From: Rhynchonema sp. JSB1_4
Lineage: Eukaryota > Nematoda > Chromadorea > Monhysterida > Xyalidae
Length of the DNA stretch: 64,000 bases
Direction of reading: 5' to 3'
Assembly: GCA_030248065.1 (NCBI GenBank)
Contig: JASAMV010006448.1
Location: 1 to 64,000 of the forward strand
A program made the position numbers and the translations under genes. Each line of letters starts with the position of its first letter. The stretch's first letter is position 1. Below are positions 23,577-35,649 of the stretch, in pieces. The notes under the pieces were generated by a model. The model was given only the letters and a program-made list of their open reading frames with translations, had not been told where the DNA came from and searched no databases.

Positions 23577-25584
23577 AACATCACATATTGTTACGCTTTG
23601 TTCCTTGACAATGGTGGCTGCTTCAAAGTGCAGTCTGTTGTGAAACATCAGTATGTCACGTCGGTGACGTCAACTTGACACAAGCGACCTAATATGTAGC
23701 TTCACAAGAAGCACATTTGCAAGATCTTCATTCAGACTTGAATGCAAGGTTTCACAAGTCTAATACAGATAACTTCGAGAACTCCGTTTTCTGCACTAGT
23801 TTTAGCATTCTGCTGTCCCTTTTCGGCCTTATGTTGTATCCTATTTTTATGTCCAGCTTTGTCTTTCTCACGATTAGTCTTGTAACGGTTATTCGTTTTG
23901 TTCCTTCGAGACATTTCAATTTCTTCGTTAGTCGTGCATTTTTTGTTTATAGTGTGAAGTCCAAAGATTTGTTGTTGTATTCGTGCCAGAAATGTATCTT
24001 TTCGTGGGTTGGTTTGACTTGCCATTTTCTATTTTTGACCTTCGCTTTATTTCAGAATGTGTATCCATCCAGTTTTCCCAAGATAACTGCTGATAAAGAT
24101 GTTTTTTCAGAGTTGTGGTTAAGTTGGCACTTTAATACAGTTTTTTGTTTGCATGTACAATAAAAACAGCGGCATGATATCATCGAAATTTACTTTGCAA
24201 AAGATATCAATCACAGATTAGAAGAAAATTGGCAGTTATGATGGGCGATTGGGCAAAATACAACAATGCAGAATACATGGTGCAGTTGGTAGCAACAACC
24301 TTCAACTAAACGCGTTGCAAACAATAAATTTGGATGCCTCAGCGCAGTAACGTTGCGAAGAGCTCAGGGAAAGGAATGAACGAACCAGATCAAAACATGA
24401 CAAGCATAGTGATTGACAGCTCATGCATTAACAAAAACAGGTGCTCATGAAAAAAATACGACTATTCAATACCCAAAAATTTCCCCATCAAACAAAACCA
24501 GATCACGAAAACAAGAAGATTAGTCTGCACATAGTGAACTTTCAAGAAGGCAAGTGGTCATTTATGATATGTATGCACTGCGGTCTAATCTCAAGGAGAT
24601 CTATGTCAACAGAATTATTACAAGGTGATAGTGAACAAAGCATTCGTTTCAACCGAATTTGGAAGCTCAATTCTGATATCATCGGTGTGTAACAATTCAG
24701 AACTTGAACAACAATGAAAATGTGAAACTTACAAACAATGCATATTGTAAATTGTACAATCCAAAAGGCACCCACCTGCCAGTTAACAGTCAGGTTGTGA
24801 GCTCATCAGCTGTCGTCATGGTCACAAGGAGAAAGGACAGATAAATGTTTCATTAAGCTGGAGTTATACTTGTCCATTTTGGGCTTGTAGACAATGAGGA
24901 CAAATTTTTGTTTCAATTATATTTTGTGATAGCGTTGGAGCACTAATTTCGACCAGCGTAAAAGTTGTTCAATTGGTGCAGGGGAACAACTTTTACGCTG
25001 GTCGAAATTAGTGATCCGCCGTTATCACAAAATATGATTGAAACAAAAATTTGTCCTCATTGTCTACAAACCCAAAATGGACAAGTATAACTCCACCTTA
25101 ACATTCAGATAATCCATTCTCATAATCTTAAAACAGTCGGCTAGCTTTCACAATGGTACAAACTGAAAAATTACAAATCAAAGTTTTTCAACTGCACCGG
25201 GCATTGCACCATGCGAGTGCCATCCTTTGCTGTCATCTGTTTGGTCCTGTTCTCAAACATCACATCCATTTCAGAGTGCAGCTTATCGAGAATCGTTTGG
25301 TTCGGTGCCAGACTAGAATCACCCATAGTTTGTTGGTCCTTGTGACGCGACGAGATATTGGCAGCTGCAACAGCTCAAAGTTTCAGTCCGTTTCACGAAA
25401 AACATATGCGTGGTGTTGTGTCAAGCTGGATGATGGGATCGAATGTTTTGGTCAGGTCACTTTTTGAACAGAGAATAGACGTTTGATGACTGCAGGATAG
25501 TTTTGCTTTCAAATTTCCTACAGAACTGCTGTGTAGGAACCCTTTCACCATGCTTCTTGGAATCAGTACGTCGAGAGAACTGCC
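23577..25584. other. Intergenic region between convergent genes
   Basis: AT-rich DNA between the end of the C2H2 gene and the end of pash-1. Apart from the TTAA-flanked MITE at 24853-25101, I see no gene or RNA. Confidence 0.6.
24853..25101. mobile_element. Palindromic MITE flanked by TTAA
   Basis: The ends TTAAGCTGGAGTTATACTTG and CAAGTATAACTCCACCTTAA enclose arms of about 105 bp that pair almost perfectly around a loop near 24980. TTAA suggests mobilisation by a piggyBac-type transposase. Confidence 0.8.
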
Positions 25585-28500
25585 TCAGCTCAAAACGCAC
25601 ATAACCAGGCCATATTCGATCCCCAATTTCAACATCTCTCGTAATGTGCCGAACGTGAGCAAACAACCTTGTAGTTTGATGACTTCTTCGCGCTTCTTCT
25701 GCGTTTCCTTCGATTTCATTTGTGCGCCATAGCCGTACATTCGAATCAGAGAACCCCACGTGGTCAGGGCCGGATGCAACTTGCCCAGCATGGCTTGTGA
25801 CGCCTTTTGCTTGCCATCGCGTTTGTTGATACACATTACCTGCTCAGAATTTCTGATCGATCAAACTGTCTGTTGCCATATTGTGATGGACAACGATTGG
25901 TAAACCGAATAGACAGATCGTTCAGTGAAAGTTAATGACAGCGCAGACCTGACAACATTATTGACTTCATAAAGTGTGTGTTGTTGCTCTCGAACAACTG
26001 AATCATGTACTCGTAGGCATAGTAGTGGTAGGGGGTGTGTGGGGGGACCACCTTTCAGTACTTACCTACCACAAAACCCGAGGGGGCTGAGTATTCACCG
26101 CTCACAACTCCAAATCATACCCAGTGATGTAGTTGGTCCGAGCAAGAAAGCTGGCTAGCTGGAGGGGTCCAGGAGTATAAAAATTGGTCGAAATTATGTC
26201 AAAATAAGTCTTAAAATGGTGATTTTGTGCATGTGTGACCAAATTTGAGCGAATTTGACCATTTTGGCTCATAAATAGGTCATTTTGGCACGAAAATCAC
26301 CACTTTTGGACTTCATGACCGGAGCAAGAATGCTAGCTAGCTGCCAGTTTGGGGGTATGGGTTTGGGAGCAAGAAAGCTACCAAGCCCCCAATACCCCAA
26401 CTTGTACATCACTGATCATACCTCACATACCATCATCATCATACCATCACAAGCAATTTTATACCGTTTAGGCCGGTGTTTTTTATTACTTTATTTTCCC
26501 AAAAACCGTGCGCACGCCCACCACAATGCGTGTTTTTAGGCGATTTTCGACGAAAATTTGGAAAAAGCACTATTTTTACCTCATTTTTGGCCAAAATTGT
26601 ATCATAAAAACGGTGTTTTTTGCCTTGTTGAGTGACCAAAATCATATCTCTCACGCTTCCGGTTCCAACCCGCATCATACTTACCTCCCACACAGACACA
26701 TGGGGCAGCCAGCTGCCACTACACTGCTCGTGGGTGCGTTAGAAGGTATAATACGTTGCGCCACTTTCTGCGGTTGATTGCAAGCTAGTACGCAATGATA
26801 TACGTATAGGACAACAACAATGCTCCACCCAACCGCACCTTGACCGTGTGTTTGCCAACGGTCATTGTGAACTCGTGCTGGCCGCGTTTGGGCAGTTTGC
26901 GAACGTTGCACTCGATTGTCGTATCACCGAATGCTGAGTGTCGTTTCAGGCATTCCTGCAAAAACAAACCATCACAACGTTTCATAAGATTTTGAAAAAA
27001 CCGTGAACTTTTTAGAAAATAATTGGCAAAAAATCAACATGCTTATGATCGATCGGTGACCTGCAATATGATGAACGGACTCGGCTGTCCAGCCTTGATG
27101 GACAATTCGGGCACACGCGAGTCGTTCAACGCCAACAGATTGAACAACGCAACAACGTCATCGTCACGCGGAGAGTTGCCTGATTCAGCAAGGTAGTCGT
27201 CGTTGAACTCGATGCCCGGCACCAACACCTGCAAGGTGGTTGGAATGCGTTGCATTCGAATGTCGTTTCGGCCGTGATCAGATTGGTTTACAATTTCTGA
27301 ACATGTTTTCTTGATTAGGTGTCAAAGAACAGTAGAGCACAATGAAAATACCATCGCAAGCGATGATAGTGGTCAATCATGCGTGAAACATAAGCTCTCC
27401 TCAAGAGCGACAACATCTTTCGCTATATATCACGCGTGGAGCAGCTGTGATTATATCACTCTACGTGACACGAGACATAATTTTTAAGCTATTTTTTCGA
27501 CCAGTCAGTCAAGCTCGTTGTCCGCACATTCAAAAATATCGCCCGAAGTTTTCAGAAAAATTTTGCGCGAAAATTATACTTGGTCTATCCTCCCCAGAGG
27601 GCACAGGGCATAAAATATTCGCTCGTTTATGAAGTTATTCGCTCGTTTATGAATGTTAACTAGTACACGGCAGTTGATAAAAGTATAAATGGCTGATTGG
27701 GACAAACAGTCGATTAATCATTTTGCGGATATAGTCAAGGAGTTCATTATGGTCCCTATCACGAGCCATTACTGTAAAGTGCGGTGTGGGCGCGAGAACA
27801 TTTTCTAGAAACACTTGAGGATACTTTGTTTTGTGACAGCACCACTCTGCATACAGCAGTGGTGTCGTTGGGGGTTGGGCGGATGGTATCCGGATCTTAT
27901 TTTTTTCACCCGACGGAATCCGGTACCCTGACTTTGTCCAGGGGAGGGCTCGACGTCACCTCTCCGTGGTGCTCGCTATCAACGCCGATGCCGCCGTGAT
28001 CAATGGCATCGCCGGCCAACGACGTCAGCCAACATTTCCTAACCAATGGAACCACGTGCAAGCCGGAACCCCGAGTGGCACCACATTGAACTATGTGCAT
28101 GCAAGGACAATGTGGGAAGGGGCGAAGGTCCTCCTGAGCGGCTGGCAACCGCGGAAAAAGATGCACTACGGACACAAAGATCGACAATCTAACAGACTAC
28201 TTTCGGATTTCTTTATGTCACAGTATTCCGCACCGTCCGGTATTGCACCGTTGTACATTGTTGTGGCTCTGCCTGCGTACATTGAGTTTCTGATTACGTG
28301 TTGTTTGTGTCTGACTGTCCGTAATTTCGTCCACTTTATCGCCCTTTCCTGTCCTGGTTTTGCACTTATTTTTCATTCCCGTAACTTTCAACACTGTTTG
28401 TATTTATTTTCATGTCCGTAAACTCCACACCCGGTCTTGTAATTATGCTTCTTCCACTTAACGTTATTATCTATGTATTATTGAGTTGGTGCCGACGCAA

Positions 28501-31500
28501 TGAATAAACTAACTTTGCCCAGTTGTATCCGCCCCAAAAGTTTCCCAAAACAGTAAAAATCGATCATTTTTAACTCCAAAATGCTTAACGTCGGTTGCTC
28601 GAGTAAGCATAACCCCAAAATAGCCTATTTTACAGTTCAAACAACGAAATTTTGCTCAATCTTCCTCGAACAAAATAATTTTTTTGAACAATCACTCTAG
28701 GTATTGGTCGCACAATGACTAAATCAGAATTCATCTACCCTGATCTTCAGGTTCAACCTTAACCACTATGCTACTTGTATTTTTGACAAAACATTTTCAG
28801 CTAAAAATAATCTAGCAGATCAACCACGTTGCCGCAGGTCTGAAACATTCTCTTTACCACATACTTTGTGTGCGATCACGCAACGCAACGTCATTGCCCC
28901 GTCGCTTTCCCTCTTCACGATTCAGGAAAAAAATTTGACCAATTCTTATATAGTCATTGTGCGACCAATATCTGAGAGTTTTTATTTTGGGAGGCGGCTC
29001 CATGGTATCCGACACTCATACTGGAAACCGACAAAACTTACAGGCTGCTCACTCATAGGTGAAACATTAGCCAAACATAGTCCAAAAAATCACCACAGCA
29101 GCCCCATTCAATTTTCAACGGACGGTACCTCGAGCGCAGCGCGTGCAGCATCCAGTTTCGCAGCCTTCTTGCTCGCTCCATAGCCCACGCCCAACGCTAT
29201 CCATTCACAAGCAGCGTCCTGCTCGGCTTTGCTCATCTGGTGGAATTCGACACGATTCGCATTGTTGTTGAAACGACGTGGCGAACCACCGCGGCCTGAA
29301 CGAGAACATTGCGATTGCGACGCACTTGAAGTTGCTGCTGAACATTTTGGCCTATTTCCGCGTCGTACATCAATGTCATGCTAAAACCAGGCACTATAAT
29401 CTTGTGCAAGCAAAGGCGGACACAAATCGTTCATTAACCCCTTCCGCGCCCTCTTCCCCTGCCCCAACGTCGTCCTCCTCTCGGTGAGCCAGTGCCCCGT
29501 TTGTTCGGTGTTGATGACAACTCGCCCTCATCTGTCGTTGATTGATCCTTGGTTGACTCAGGGGTTTCGTCAGTGACGGGGGTAATGGCGCCAGCCGCCG
29601 TTTGAGGAGTGCTTTCGGTTGACTTGGGCTCGGATTTCGTGTCATTCGGAACAACTGGGGTGCCACTTTGGTCCTTGTCGTAGCCCTGCTCGCGACGCAG
29701 ACGTGCAATTAGTTCCTAAAAAGATACAGCAGATTGTTGTGTATGCCAAACAAAGAGCTGTGGCATAAAAATATAACACCGATTAGGCACTGAATATTCT
29801 GGATCAAGCTTTCGGTTACCTGCAGATAACGTCCATTACATTGTGTATTGTATAGTGCCAGTTGCCAGAGAATATCTGGTCCCAACAATAAAGTTACAAC
29901 CATAAAGAGGGACGACAGTTCTCATAAAATGACAAGCCTTTATATTGCTGGGCACTCGTAGTCTGTTGCCATTTGCGCGATGATCATTCTGTTTTGATTG
30001 CAACTTGACGGTGACCTGATACGGCTGGGCCGAGTTGCGCGTTTCGCTGCATTCGTACTTGATCAGAACCTGAAATTCACGGCAAATAATGTGCGAGATG
30101 TCATAAAAGTAAAAACACACTGAAACGTGCGGGCCCACATGTATAGTATGAAGATCAAGAGCGAATTTATGCCGACAATTAAGCCATGAGAAGTGTCAAC
30201 ATACACACAGGCGCTGTTTTTTGCTCAGATAATTTTTATAAATGTTACGTGTTAAATGAAATGTTTACAATTTTGATAGCGCCGAATGCGGACGATTATG
30301 CGTCGAAAAACAACGCGACAGCAACTGTGAGGGATAGTAAATCTGGAGTGAACCATAACTGATCCGTGCACGTCTCTGTCTGTCACAGGAATATAAGCGA
30401 CACCGACAACAAGTTTTTGGCCACACCAAGTCAATGGGGTACACGTTGAAAGCGGTGCGCTGACAATTCTAATCGCCTCGCCTCGCCTGGACTCGGGGTG
30501 GACAGCTGGGTGGTACCCGCCCGAGACCAGTCACCCCCAACTGGAAGAAACCGACACCCGACATATGAGGAAAAAAGTCCACACCCGCAGTTCCAAAGAT
30601 ACCGGACACCCGACATCGTATTTTTGATCCAAAAACAAGCATAATTTTGCTCATTTGCTTCATTAATGTAAATTTTTGGCTCAATTTACTGAATTCAAAG
30701 ATGGACACCAAAACGCTAGCTTTTGCACCTTCGGGAAGGAACGTTTGGTGCGAAGAAAAATTTCAAGAAAAATTCTTCTCTCATCAAAAGTGGTGTTTTG
30801 AACTCCAAGTGCCGAGTGTCGACCGGCGGGGCGGGTCACCTGCTGGAGATATCTGGCACGCGACCGCGACATCATTCTAAGCCTACTCAGAACAAAGTCT
30901 CTACTTCCGGGATCTGTCGTGTTGGGTGACCACAATGCATTGGTGTAGTTACTTCGGAGAGGCGGCAACCTACTGTACTACCAAAATCAGGCTACAACCC
31001 ACTTACTGTACAGGGCTAGGGTACACCCGTCGCCCAAACTACAGCACTGCCATCATGTTACGTGGAGATGGTTATGGAAGAAGGACCAGGACACGAAATC
31101 TACTGTGATCAAGAAACCTGCAAACACCACTGCACGTACCCTGAGCACTTTCTGCACATATTCATGCAATATGGCCACGGATGTTTTGCCTTGAGGATTC
31201 AGGACAAACGGTCGATGCGAAGGTCGTGATGCGGCCTCCATTTCAGGCACAGTGATCAGTTTGGTATTGGCCGGCAGGGTGGGCCGACCGGGGGGTGCCA
31301 TGCTTGTTGACGCGTTCGTGTTCGTGCCGGATGGGTCCTGTTCTTGGATTGTTGAAATGAATTGTTCTTGTGATTGAAACCTTCCATTTTGCCATCGATA
31401 AATACTGCCATACGTGTTGAAGTGGTGGTGGAGTGCAATGGTGTAGCTGGGGGGGGGGAGTGGGGGGGGTCCCCCCCTAGGTACAGTAGGTAAGTTGCCG

Positions 31501-34062
31501 CCCCTCGCCTGGTACAGTAGGTAGGTTGCCGCCCCTCCCCTGGTACAGTAGGTAGGTTGCCGCCCCACCTAACTTTTCACCCAAAACATTCATTTTTGGC
31601 TTAAAACTGCATAAAATTAGCATATTTGTCTGCAAATAGGCGAAAAATCGCGCGCTGAGCGCGAAATTAGTGTTTTAGGCCACATTTTCTTCAGTATTTA
31701 GACATAAAAAATTTCGGTTTCCAGATGACCCCCCCCAAGTTGTACGACCCCCCCTAGCTCGGCTGGTACAGTAGGTAGGTTGCCGCCCCGCATTTTTGGT
31801 GGTACAGTAGGTTGCCGCCCCGCCTGGTTAGCTACACCACTGGTGGAGTGTCGCCTCGGAAAGTCATTCAAGCTGACGACTCATTCTAGTGACAACAAGC
31901 CAACCATAAAATGAAACATGTTATTACGGAGAGCTCTGACGAAATCTGTTGCACTTCCACAACACTGCGAAATCAAAACCCTTGTCTTCAACGCAGTTTT
32001 TGCAACGCAAACAGCGAAACATTTTCAAGTACACAAATAAACTACCCAACCTGAACGGATGCTTGCGCGAACAACGACCACATATCACCTTCGTCATTTA
32101 CACCAAACCCGTTTTGATCGTTGTAGGACCGTTTTTGGTGTTCGCTCTTCTTGTGATACTGTCGTGTGTGACGCCAACGCTGCAAAAATTGTTTATTTTG
32201 TACAATACAAACATCAGACAAGTATGAAAACTTCCCACAAACCCGAAATCGCACGACTTTCAGTGTCTCAAATTCGAACCGTTTCTGAGCATATTCACGC
32301 ACTTGCTCCGGACGAAGATTGCGGCGTTTTTGGTCGTCGAGCGTTTGAACCTGGAGGATTACGAATTCGAAGCTCAATCTATGATCTGCGTCATTTTGGA
32401 TGGAGATATGTAAGTCAGGCACTGCAACCCAGTTCAAATGTTCTGTTTATATGCACAAGTGTGACCAACCAAAGTCGAACGAGTTAGTCGGCTGTATGTG
32501 TCTGACCCCAAACAAAACACTAACAAGGACAGCGGGAGCACCAAGTTTTTCATTAATTTGAGCGACTTTTTGGTCCGTCGTTGAAACATCAACGGGCCTG
32601 GCGGCTTCATGACTGACAGGACACGATTCTCGAGCTGGTTCGGTATTGGGACTAGCAGTGGCAGGTGGTTCGGCGTTATTTTGATCGGCGAACTGTTTCT
32701 GGTGCAAACAGGGTATGGCTGATACTGGCACCAGGTGACCGCGCACACTTGCTGGACCGATGAAATAGGGACGAGCGAGGGAGCACACTCGGGTCGGCTT
32801 GTGCAGATAGACCTGGCGAATAAACGACTTTGCAAAAAATGACGAACATAATGTTTAACATTGTAGCAAACATAAAATACCGACCGGCAGACCACTTTTA
32901 TGCGTGATTTCGATCCAGCTGTCGGGTAACACCTCGAAATACTCGGGACGGCGATTTTTGAGCACGAACTTTTCACTGAATTGGCATGAATACTGACAAA
33001 CGAAAACCGCGTTAAAAGAAAATAAAATGACAGCCTCACAAAATACAGGTATCAAATCTTTAAAAACGACTCACATCACACTTTTCGGTTCGACCGGTTT
33101 CTCATGCGGTCCCACACGCACACCATTTTCGTACGGCTGCTCCAGTAACTTCTCGATTTCCAAATCCGAAAAGTCGCTGTCCTCTTCGTCAACTACTTCC
33201 GGGATGGGAGCGATGACAGCGGAAGTTGATGGTTCGATGTGATCCTAAAAGAACGCACACAAAATGCGGAACAACTTGCGTTTCGTGATTTCATTTTAGC
33301 GTCACTGCAGACACTAACGTTGTCTGCGTGCTGGTTGCTTGTGATCGAAATCAGCGGCGGTGTGCGTGTGTTGGCTTCCGATCGCTCGTGCTCGGCATCA
33401 TCTTTGACCTGAATATGAAAGGAAGCAGCGCAGTTTTGATGAAATGAAAATGACAATGCCAGGAGAATTACAAATACAATCACCACCACACAAAATTGAA
33501 CTGCTCCCATCAAATTCACCGATATGAAATCGTCTTCACTATCGTCCGATATGCCGACCGCCTCCGAATCGATCACGTGACTGGACACAGCCAGCGATTG
33601 ATACACATCATCGGTGTCGGTCGTGCCCAGACGCGGCCGTTTGAGGGGCGAGATCACCTGTGATTGACTTTGGCTGTTAAATCCGGTTTTTTTAAACTAA
33701 ATTCAGGTGCCATGGTACCCAAAATCGAAATCTGACACCTTGAATTGAAAGTTTGAATTGAAAGTGCAATCCTCTACAAAATCATCTACCTGAGGCGATC
33801 GATCAACGCCAAACAATGAACGTTTCAATTGTGTCAGTCGTTGGTCCCCAGCGCCAGTCAAGTTCGGAGGCGGAGGGGGTGGGGGCAAAAGTGGAGCGGC
33901 CTTTCCGGGCTCCTTATCTGAACCATCCTGCTGCAGCAAGGCCAAAAGTTTAGTTTTTTGCTCCAACAACGAGCCGAGGTCGGTGTTTTTGTCGCCCGAA
34001 TCGCTATCGTCTGATATTTCACCTTCGTCTTTCACTTCCACCGTGCGATTTTGCTTTGACAT
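25585..34062 (-). CDS. pash-1: Pasha/DGCR8, Drosha partner in microRNA processing
   Basis: It binds primary microRNA hairpins and Drosha in the nucleus. Exons (- strand): 34062-33790, 33657-33520, 33408-33319, 33244-33075, 32975-32885, 32812-32525, 32350-32243, 32179-about 32140, about 31370-31140, 30069-about 29900, 29715-29439, 29337-29129, 27228-27061, 26955-26839, 25839-25585. Order of parts: acidic N-terminus with poly-proline; a short helix [10 protein letters not shown]; the WW/RhED region ([19 protein letters not shown]) with [11 protein letters not shown] and the heme-type [18 protein letters not shown]; dsRBD1 (helix [19 protein letters not shown], then [19 protein letters not shown]); dsRBD2 ([47 protein letters not shown]); [11 protein letters not shown] tail. 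Three borders (exons 8-10) are approximate. Exons 11-12 put an RG-rich insert between strands 2 and 3 of dsRBD1. The gene converges on the C2H2 gene. Confidence 0.92.
26018..26726. mobile_element. hAT-like element with CATAGTAGTGGTAGGG end, interrupted
   Basis: The ends CATAGTAGTGG and CCACTACACTG lie between CTCGTAGG and CTCGTGGG, an 8-bp duplication with one mismatch. The interior is homologous to 36930-38345. It contains the nested insertion 26122-26414 and sits in the last pash-1 intron. Confidence 0.7.
26122..26414. mobile_element. hAT-type MITE nested in 26018-26726
   Basis: The ends CAGTGATGTAGTTGG and CAACTTGTACATCACTG are flanked by exact copies of ATCATACC. The homologous repeat near 37015 has a single ATCATACC with no insert, confirming the target site. 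Confidence 0.85.
27780..28450. other. pash-1 intron segment, unidentified, with a repeat fragment
   Basis: 27862-27960 begins CAGTGGTGTCGTTGGG and carries GTATCCGG-like units, a decayed fragment of the family at 46369. The following + strand reading frame (27966-28421) matches no family I know. The rest of the 1.9-kb intron holds the MITE at 28702. Confidence 0.4.
28702..28970. mobile_element. TA-flanked MITE, TTGGTNGCACAATG family, copy 2
   Basis: The ends TATTGGTCGCACAATGACTA and TAGTCATTGTGCGACCAATA are exact complements. The interior matches 21570-21849. It sits in a pash-1 intron. Confidence 0.85.
30480..30880. repeat. Decayed copy of the GTCGGGTGTCGG element
   Basis: CCGACACCCGACA units and the interior around 30620-30780 match the reverse complement of the element at 35108-35559, but the ends and target duplication are lost. 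It lies within a pash-1 intron. Confidence 0.5.
31436..31842. mobile_element. hAT-type MITE, CAGTGGTGTAGCTGGG family
   Basis: The ends CAATGGTGTAGCTGGGG and TTAGCTACACCACTG are flanked by exact copies of GTGGAGTG. Inside are GGTACAGTAGGTAGGTTGCC repeats. It is an uninterrupted relative of 2486-3254 and lies close to exon 9 of pash-1. Confidence 0.88.
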
Positions 34063-35099
34063 TCTGCTAGCGCGCTGCCTGACCAACTCCTACCTGCCAG
34101 ACCAGTGCAAATTTTGTTTGCAGGATTTGTTTTCAAAAATTAAATTTTTCTGAAGACTGGTGAACTTTGAACGGCGGATCACTGAGAACGTTCCTACCTG
34201 AAAATGACAAAGATTAGCAAAAGTGTACAAAAGTATAGTGCTAAAGAGATGTCACACATCATACACCAAACACAACTATCACAACAACATAAAAGTAAGC
34301 GTAAATGAAAGTTGTCGACTGTTGTGACATACCCGATTCTGGTTTGCAACCAATAATGCAGACGTGAATGAATGTGCCATCTCGAATATTTTTCATTCCA
34401 AAACGAGACTCATTGAAAAATGCCGTGCGGCAACGACAATTGTGACATCGGCAGCAAGATAAGCAAAAGGATTGTAAAAACAGAAGTTGAATATGTTCCG
34501 CCAATGCTTCAATGTGAAGGCAAAGGACATGGTCACGTCGTGTGTGGATGTGGAGAAAAGATCCGAACATATGGAATTTCGCACAGCCAGCTCACGTGAA
34601 GCGAACATATTACTTTTCACAATCCAAATGCTCTCGTTGCCGTTGCAAGAATGTTTTAAGTGACTATGAGTCCAATCCAAATAGGAACTATTACGAATAT
34701 GTCTAGTACGAAGTGGCACTTTGGTTGACGACACAAAAAGGGTTTTCGGTCGAAATTTGGGCATTTTTGTGCTCCACCCCCCCCCCCCCCCCCCGTGCCC
34801 CACTGTCCCACCACGAACCACTAAAAGCCCCATCCCTTGGTGCCCCACTACTTCCCACCTAAAAGCTCCACCCCTGGTGCCCCACTGTCAAAGTGCCCCA
34901 CTATGCCTCACTGTCGAGGTGCCCCACCATGCCCCATTGTGCCCACCGTAAAACCTAAAATACAAGGGGGGCTGTATTTTTTCACTGACCCCTTTTAGGG
35001 GGGCTGTATTTTTGGGGGCTCTATTTTTTGGGGGGGGGGCTGTATTTTTTCGCTGCCCTAAATCTCAAAAAATGTTCCAAAAAATACCCCTAAAATGGA
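34063..35099. other. Upstream of pash-1: plain DNA, then a C-rich tract and minisatellite
   Basis: 34063-34770 shows no gene and may contain the pash-1 promoter and leader. A run of about 18 C begins at 34776. At 34795-34945 GTGCCCCACTGTC-type units repeat, and 34960-35050 holds GGGGGGCTGTATTTTT units. A shorter copy of the GTGCCCCAC repeat lies at 38957-38995. Confidence 0.5.
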
Positions 35100-35107
35100 G
35101 TTCTGAC

Positions 35108-35559
35108 TAGGGTTAGAGAGATGTCGGGTGTCGGCTGTCGGGTGCCAAAAAAGTGTAGGTGTCGGGTACCCCCAGATGTCGGGTTTTGTGGGACCCGACA
35201 CCCGACACTTACGGTTCATAACATCAGTATTGCTGAGAGAAGAACTTTGAGAGAAAATTTTTTGGAACCAAATGTTTCCGAAGACGCAGAATGTGACATT
35301 TTGGTGTTTATTTCGTGTGAAAATACTTGAATTCAGTAACTTGAGCTAAAAAACTGCACTCATAATGCAAATGAGCAAAAATTTGCCTGTTTTTGGTCCA
35401 AAAACAGGTGTCGGGTGTCGGGTTTTTTTCAAAAACTAGATGTCGGGTGTCGGGTTTTTTTGCAACTGTCGGGTGTCGGCTTTTTTTCTGTCATGTCGGG
35501 TGTCGGGTACTTCCAGATGTCGGGTGTCGGCTGTCGAGTAGCCCCGACCTCTAACCCTG
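35108..35559. mobile_element. hAT-type MITE with GTCGGGTGTCGG subrepeats
   Basis: The ends TAGGGTTAGAGAG and CCTCTAACCCTG are flanked by exact copies of GTTCTGAC. Both arms contain repeated GTCGGGT units in mostly opposite orientation. Confidence 0.82.
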
Positions 35560-35649
35560 GTTCTGACAGGGTGTTACTGGTCATTATTGAGTGTTTTCAG
35601 GTGCAGATCTTCCATAAAAGGTTCACAAACGTTGTACATAAGGTGTCTT

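Noticed and set aside
25153..25834. + and alternate - frames over the pash-1 terminus
   Set aside because: The - frame ending at 25585 carries the conserved WGSLIRMYG block in phase with the previous exon; the others do not.
27966..28421. 151-codon + strand frame in a pash-1 intron
   Set aside because: No recognisable domain, antisense to pash-1 and next to a repeat fragment.
31480..31820. Regular GGTACAGTAGGTAGGTTGCC repeats as a possible CRISPR array
   Set aside because: Spacing is irregular, spacers are absent, the genome is eukaryotic and the repeats lie inside a hAT-type MITE.
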